Shown piece by piece: positions 11,451-13,185 of a stretch of DNA of 13,185 bases. This stretch comes from Methanothrix sp. GTDB lineage: Archaea > Halobacteriota > Methanosarcinia > Methanotrichales > Methanotrichaceae. The first letter of the stretch is position 1, and the number at the start of each line of letters is the position of its first letter. Location: contig JAQVZT010000042.1 of assembly GCA_028708055.1 (NCBI GenBank), forward strand, positions 1 through 13,185, given 5' to 3'. A program made the position numbers and the translations under genes. The notes below the pieces were generated by a model that was given only the letters and a program-made list of their open reading frames with translations, was not told the DNA's origin and did no database searches.

Positions 11451-13185
11451 ATGCCCGACTCTCCCGATTCTTCCGCCCCTCCCGCTTCCGCCACCTCCTT
11501 CGCCCCGCCTGTCTCCCCAGAAGACGCTGCCCTGCTCTCGCTCTTTCATTCCGTCCTGCAGGAGTGGTGGCTCTCTTCCTTCCGGTCAGATGACGGCCTC
11601 TTCACTCCTCCCCAGCGCCAGGCCATTCCCATAATCTCCCAGGGAAAAAATGTGCTCATCAGTTCGCCCACCGGCTCGGGAAAGACTCTCTCCGCCTTTA
11701 TTGCCATTATCAACCAGCTCTTTGTAATGGCGAGCATTGGCAAGCTGGAGGAGAAGGTTTACTGCCTCTACATCTCCCCGCTCAAGTCCCTGGCAAACGA
11801 TATTCACCGAAACCTGGACAGCCCCCTTCAGGAGATACGGAGAATAGCCGAAGAAAGGGGGCTGCAGGTGCAGGAGATCAGGCACGCCATCCGCCACGGA
11901 GACATCTCTGCCCGGGAGAAGGCCCGCATGCTTACCAGAACTCCTCACATCCTGAACACCACCCCCGAATCCCTGGCTATCCTCCTCAGCTCACCCAGAT
12001 TCAGAGAGAAGCTACTGGGCGTGCGCTGGGTTATTGTGGACGAGATTCACTCCCTGGCCGCCTCCAAGCGCGGCGTCCACCTTTCCCTCAGCCTGGAGCG
12101 ACTGGAGGAGCTTTTAGCGGAGCATTTGGAGGTGCAGTTGGAGGAGCATTTGGAGGAGCATTTAAGTGAAGGGCCCGGAGAAGAGCCGGGGCCGTCATCA
12201 GCCGATCCCCTATCCGGCTCCTTCGTTCGCATCGGCTGCTCGGCTACCGTTGAGCCGTTGCAAGAGGTGGCCGAGTTTCTGGCAGGCTACCTGAGGCCAG
12301 TGGAGGTGGTGGACTGCCGCTTCTTCCGCCGCTATGACCTGCGCCTGATCTGCCCGGTTCCCGACCTCATTCTTGCCGATCAGAAGGAGCTGACGGACCG
12401 GCTCTACAATCTGCTGCACCGCCACATTCAGGAGCACCGCAGCACCCTCATCTTCACCAACAGCCGCAATGGTGCAGAAAGGGTTCTGCAGAACCTTAGG
12501 CTTCGCTTTCCCCAATTTTACAGCAGCGAGAACTCCGCCTGCCATCACGGATCAATGGGCCGGGAAGGGCGGATGGATGCAGAGAGCCGCCTCAAGAAAG
12601 GGACGCTGAAGGTCGTCTGCTCCTCCACCTCTCTGGAGATGGGAATCGACATGCCGTCAATTGATCTCGTCCTGCAGATCGGCTCGCCCAAATCTGTGGC
12701 TGCGCTCTTGCAGCGCTTCGGCAGGGGTGGGCACAGCCTTGACAGAGCCGTGATTGGCCGGATAATCGTCCTGGAAAGAGACGAGCTGATGGAGTGCGCC
12801 GTGATGCTACAGATGGCCATGGTGGGCAACGTGGATAGAATTCACATTCCCCAAAATGCCCTGGACGCCCTCTGCCAGCATCTGGTGGGAATGACATTGG
12901 AGAGGGACTGGACAATAAGCGAGGCCCTCAGGGTGGTTCGGAGGTCCTACTGCTACAGTAGCCTCAGCGAAGAGGAGCTGATGAGCGCCGTGCTCTACCT
13001 CTCCTCAGCCCACGATGGCATGATAGAGAGGCGCATCTACCCAAAGATCCGCTACGATGCTGAGAAGAGGCTGATCGGATCGAGGGGCGGAAGCTCTCGA
13101 ATGATCTACTACACCAACTCAGGAATGATAGCAGACCAGTTTTCCTGTGATGTGCTCACCCGGGACGGCCGCTTTCTGGGAAAGC
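11451..13185 (+). CDS. lhr: Lhr-type ATP-dependent DNA/RNA helicase, 5' part (runs off window)
   Basis: 578 codons are present, with the superfamily 2 helicase core in order: Q-motif-like FTPPQRQAIP (51-60), motif I SPTGSGKT (72-79), motif Ia SPLKSLANDI, motif Ib TTPESLAILL, motif II DEIH (197-200), motif III SAT (264-266), motif IV-like LIFTNSRNGAER, motif V EMGIDMPSIDLV, and motif VI QRFGRGGH (421-428). The DEIH box, the TNSRNGAE segment and the sequence after motif VI fit the Lhr family of 3'-5' translocating repair helicases (usually about 900 residues or more), so the winged-helix and C-terminal parts lie beyond the window. The Ser/Ala/Pro-rich N-terminus (about 1-22) is probably disordered. 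Between motifs II and III there is an unusual acidic insert of about 36 residues (224-259) built partly from a 12-base tandem repeat. No Shine-Dalgarno precedes ATG 11451. High G+C and opposite strand mark it as native chromosome rather than part of the island. Confidence 0.92.
   Translation, partial: MPDSPDSSAPPASATSFAPPVSPEDAALLSLFHSVLQEWWLSSFRSDDGLFTPPQRQAIPIISQGKNVLISSPTGSGKTLSAFIAIINQLFVMASIGKLEEKVYCLYISPLKSLANDIHRNLDSPLQEIRRIAEERGLQVQEIRHAIRHGDISAREKARMLTRTPHILNTTPESLAILLSSPRFREKLLGVRWVIVDEIHSLAASKRGVHLSLSLERLEELLAEHLEVQLEEHLEEHLSEGPGEEPGPSSADPLSGSFVRIGCSATVEPLQEVAEFLAGYLRPVEVVDCRFFRRYDLRLICPVPDLILADQKELTDRLYNLLHRHIQEHRSTLIFTNSRNGAERVLQNLRLRFPQFYSSENSACHHGSMGREGRMDAESRLKKGTLKVVCSSTSLEMGIDMPSIDLVLQIGSPKSVAALLQRFGRGGHSLDRAVIGRIIVLERDELMECAVMLQMAMVGNVDRIHIPQNALDALCQHLVGMTLERDWTISEALRVVRRSYCYSSLSEEELMSAVLYLSSAHDGMIERRIYPKIRYDAEKRLIGSRGGSSRMIYYTNSGMIADQFSCDVLTRDGRFLGK
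12121..12164 (+). repeat. 12-base tandem repeat inside the helicase gene
   Basis: AGCATTTGGAGG is repeated about 3.7 times (the second unit is changed to TGCAGTTGGAGG). The unit is a multiple of three, so it stays in frame and encodes EHLE-VQLE-EHLE-EHL at residues 224-238, the first part of an acidic insert in the helicase core. Confidence 0.85.

Noticed and set aside
11546..12915. Several minus-strand ORFs opposite the helicase
   Set aside because: They mirror the strongly coding helicase frame in high-G+C DNA and show no domains.
1..13185. CRISPR array or tRNA/rRNA gene
   Set aside because: No regularly spaced direct repeats and no tRNA-like cloverleaf were noticed on reading through both strands; a repeat finder and tRNA scan would settle this.

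Overview
The window looks archaeal, most likely from a methanogen of the Methanothrix (Methanosaeta) type. This is inferred from the Lhr-type helicase, the archaeal antitoxin/RelE pair, a TATA-like box 28 bases before a short-leader gene, and a T-run terminator; no 16S rRNA or other taxonomic marker is present. Base composition is uneven. Hand counts of single 60-base blocks give about 80% G+C in the Csx3-like remnant (781-840), 65% in the helicase (12061-12120), and only 38% and 47% inside the central operon (8101-8160, 3601-3660). This suggests the operon is an acquired island.

Layout. Positions 1-90 hold a strong stem-loop that resembles the right end of an IS200/IS605-type element, followed by ten T's. 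Positions 204-966 carry two diverged minus-strand remnants of a Csx3-like (Crn3 ring nuclease family) gene: one badly broken copy (204-506), and one nearly complete copy with no start codon (685-966). Positions 1214-8813 are a compact minus-strand operon, transcribed in this order: a Cas10-like protein with a GGDE palm motif (8813-7287); a 606-residue protein with two RAMP modules (7290-5470); a Csm3/Cas7-like RAMP (5427-4552); a second Cas7-like RAMP (4539-3511); a RAMP of the TIGR03986 type (3527-2085); and last a four-transmembrane protein that fits the S-4TM pore-forming effector family (2065-1214). Spacing is tight (4-base and 17-base overlaps, gaps of 12 to 42 bases) and most genes have Shine-Dalgarno sites.

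Upstream of the operon on the same strand is an MNT/HEPN toxin-antitoxin pair (10003-9048). Then come a plus-strand scrap of a family A DNA polymerase C-terminus (10377-10547), an antitoxin/RelE-like pair on the minus strand (11046-10574), and on the plus strand the first 578 codons of an Lhr-type helicase (11451 onward, cut by the window edge).

Main idea. The operon is a type III-like Cas10-RAMP effector complex with no visible HD nuclease domain, Cas6, Cas1/Cas2, small subunit, CARF effector or CRISPR array in the window. Its last gene is instead a membrane effector known mostly from nucleotide-signalling immunity loci of the SMODS/CBASS sort. The simplest reading is that RNA recognition by the RAMP complex activates the Cas10 palm, which makes a nucleotide signal that opens the S-4TM pore and stops or kills the infected cell. 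The Csx3-like remnants nearby would then be traces of a signal-degrading off-switch. Gene order, motifs and families are read from the sequence. The signalling link is inference.
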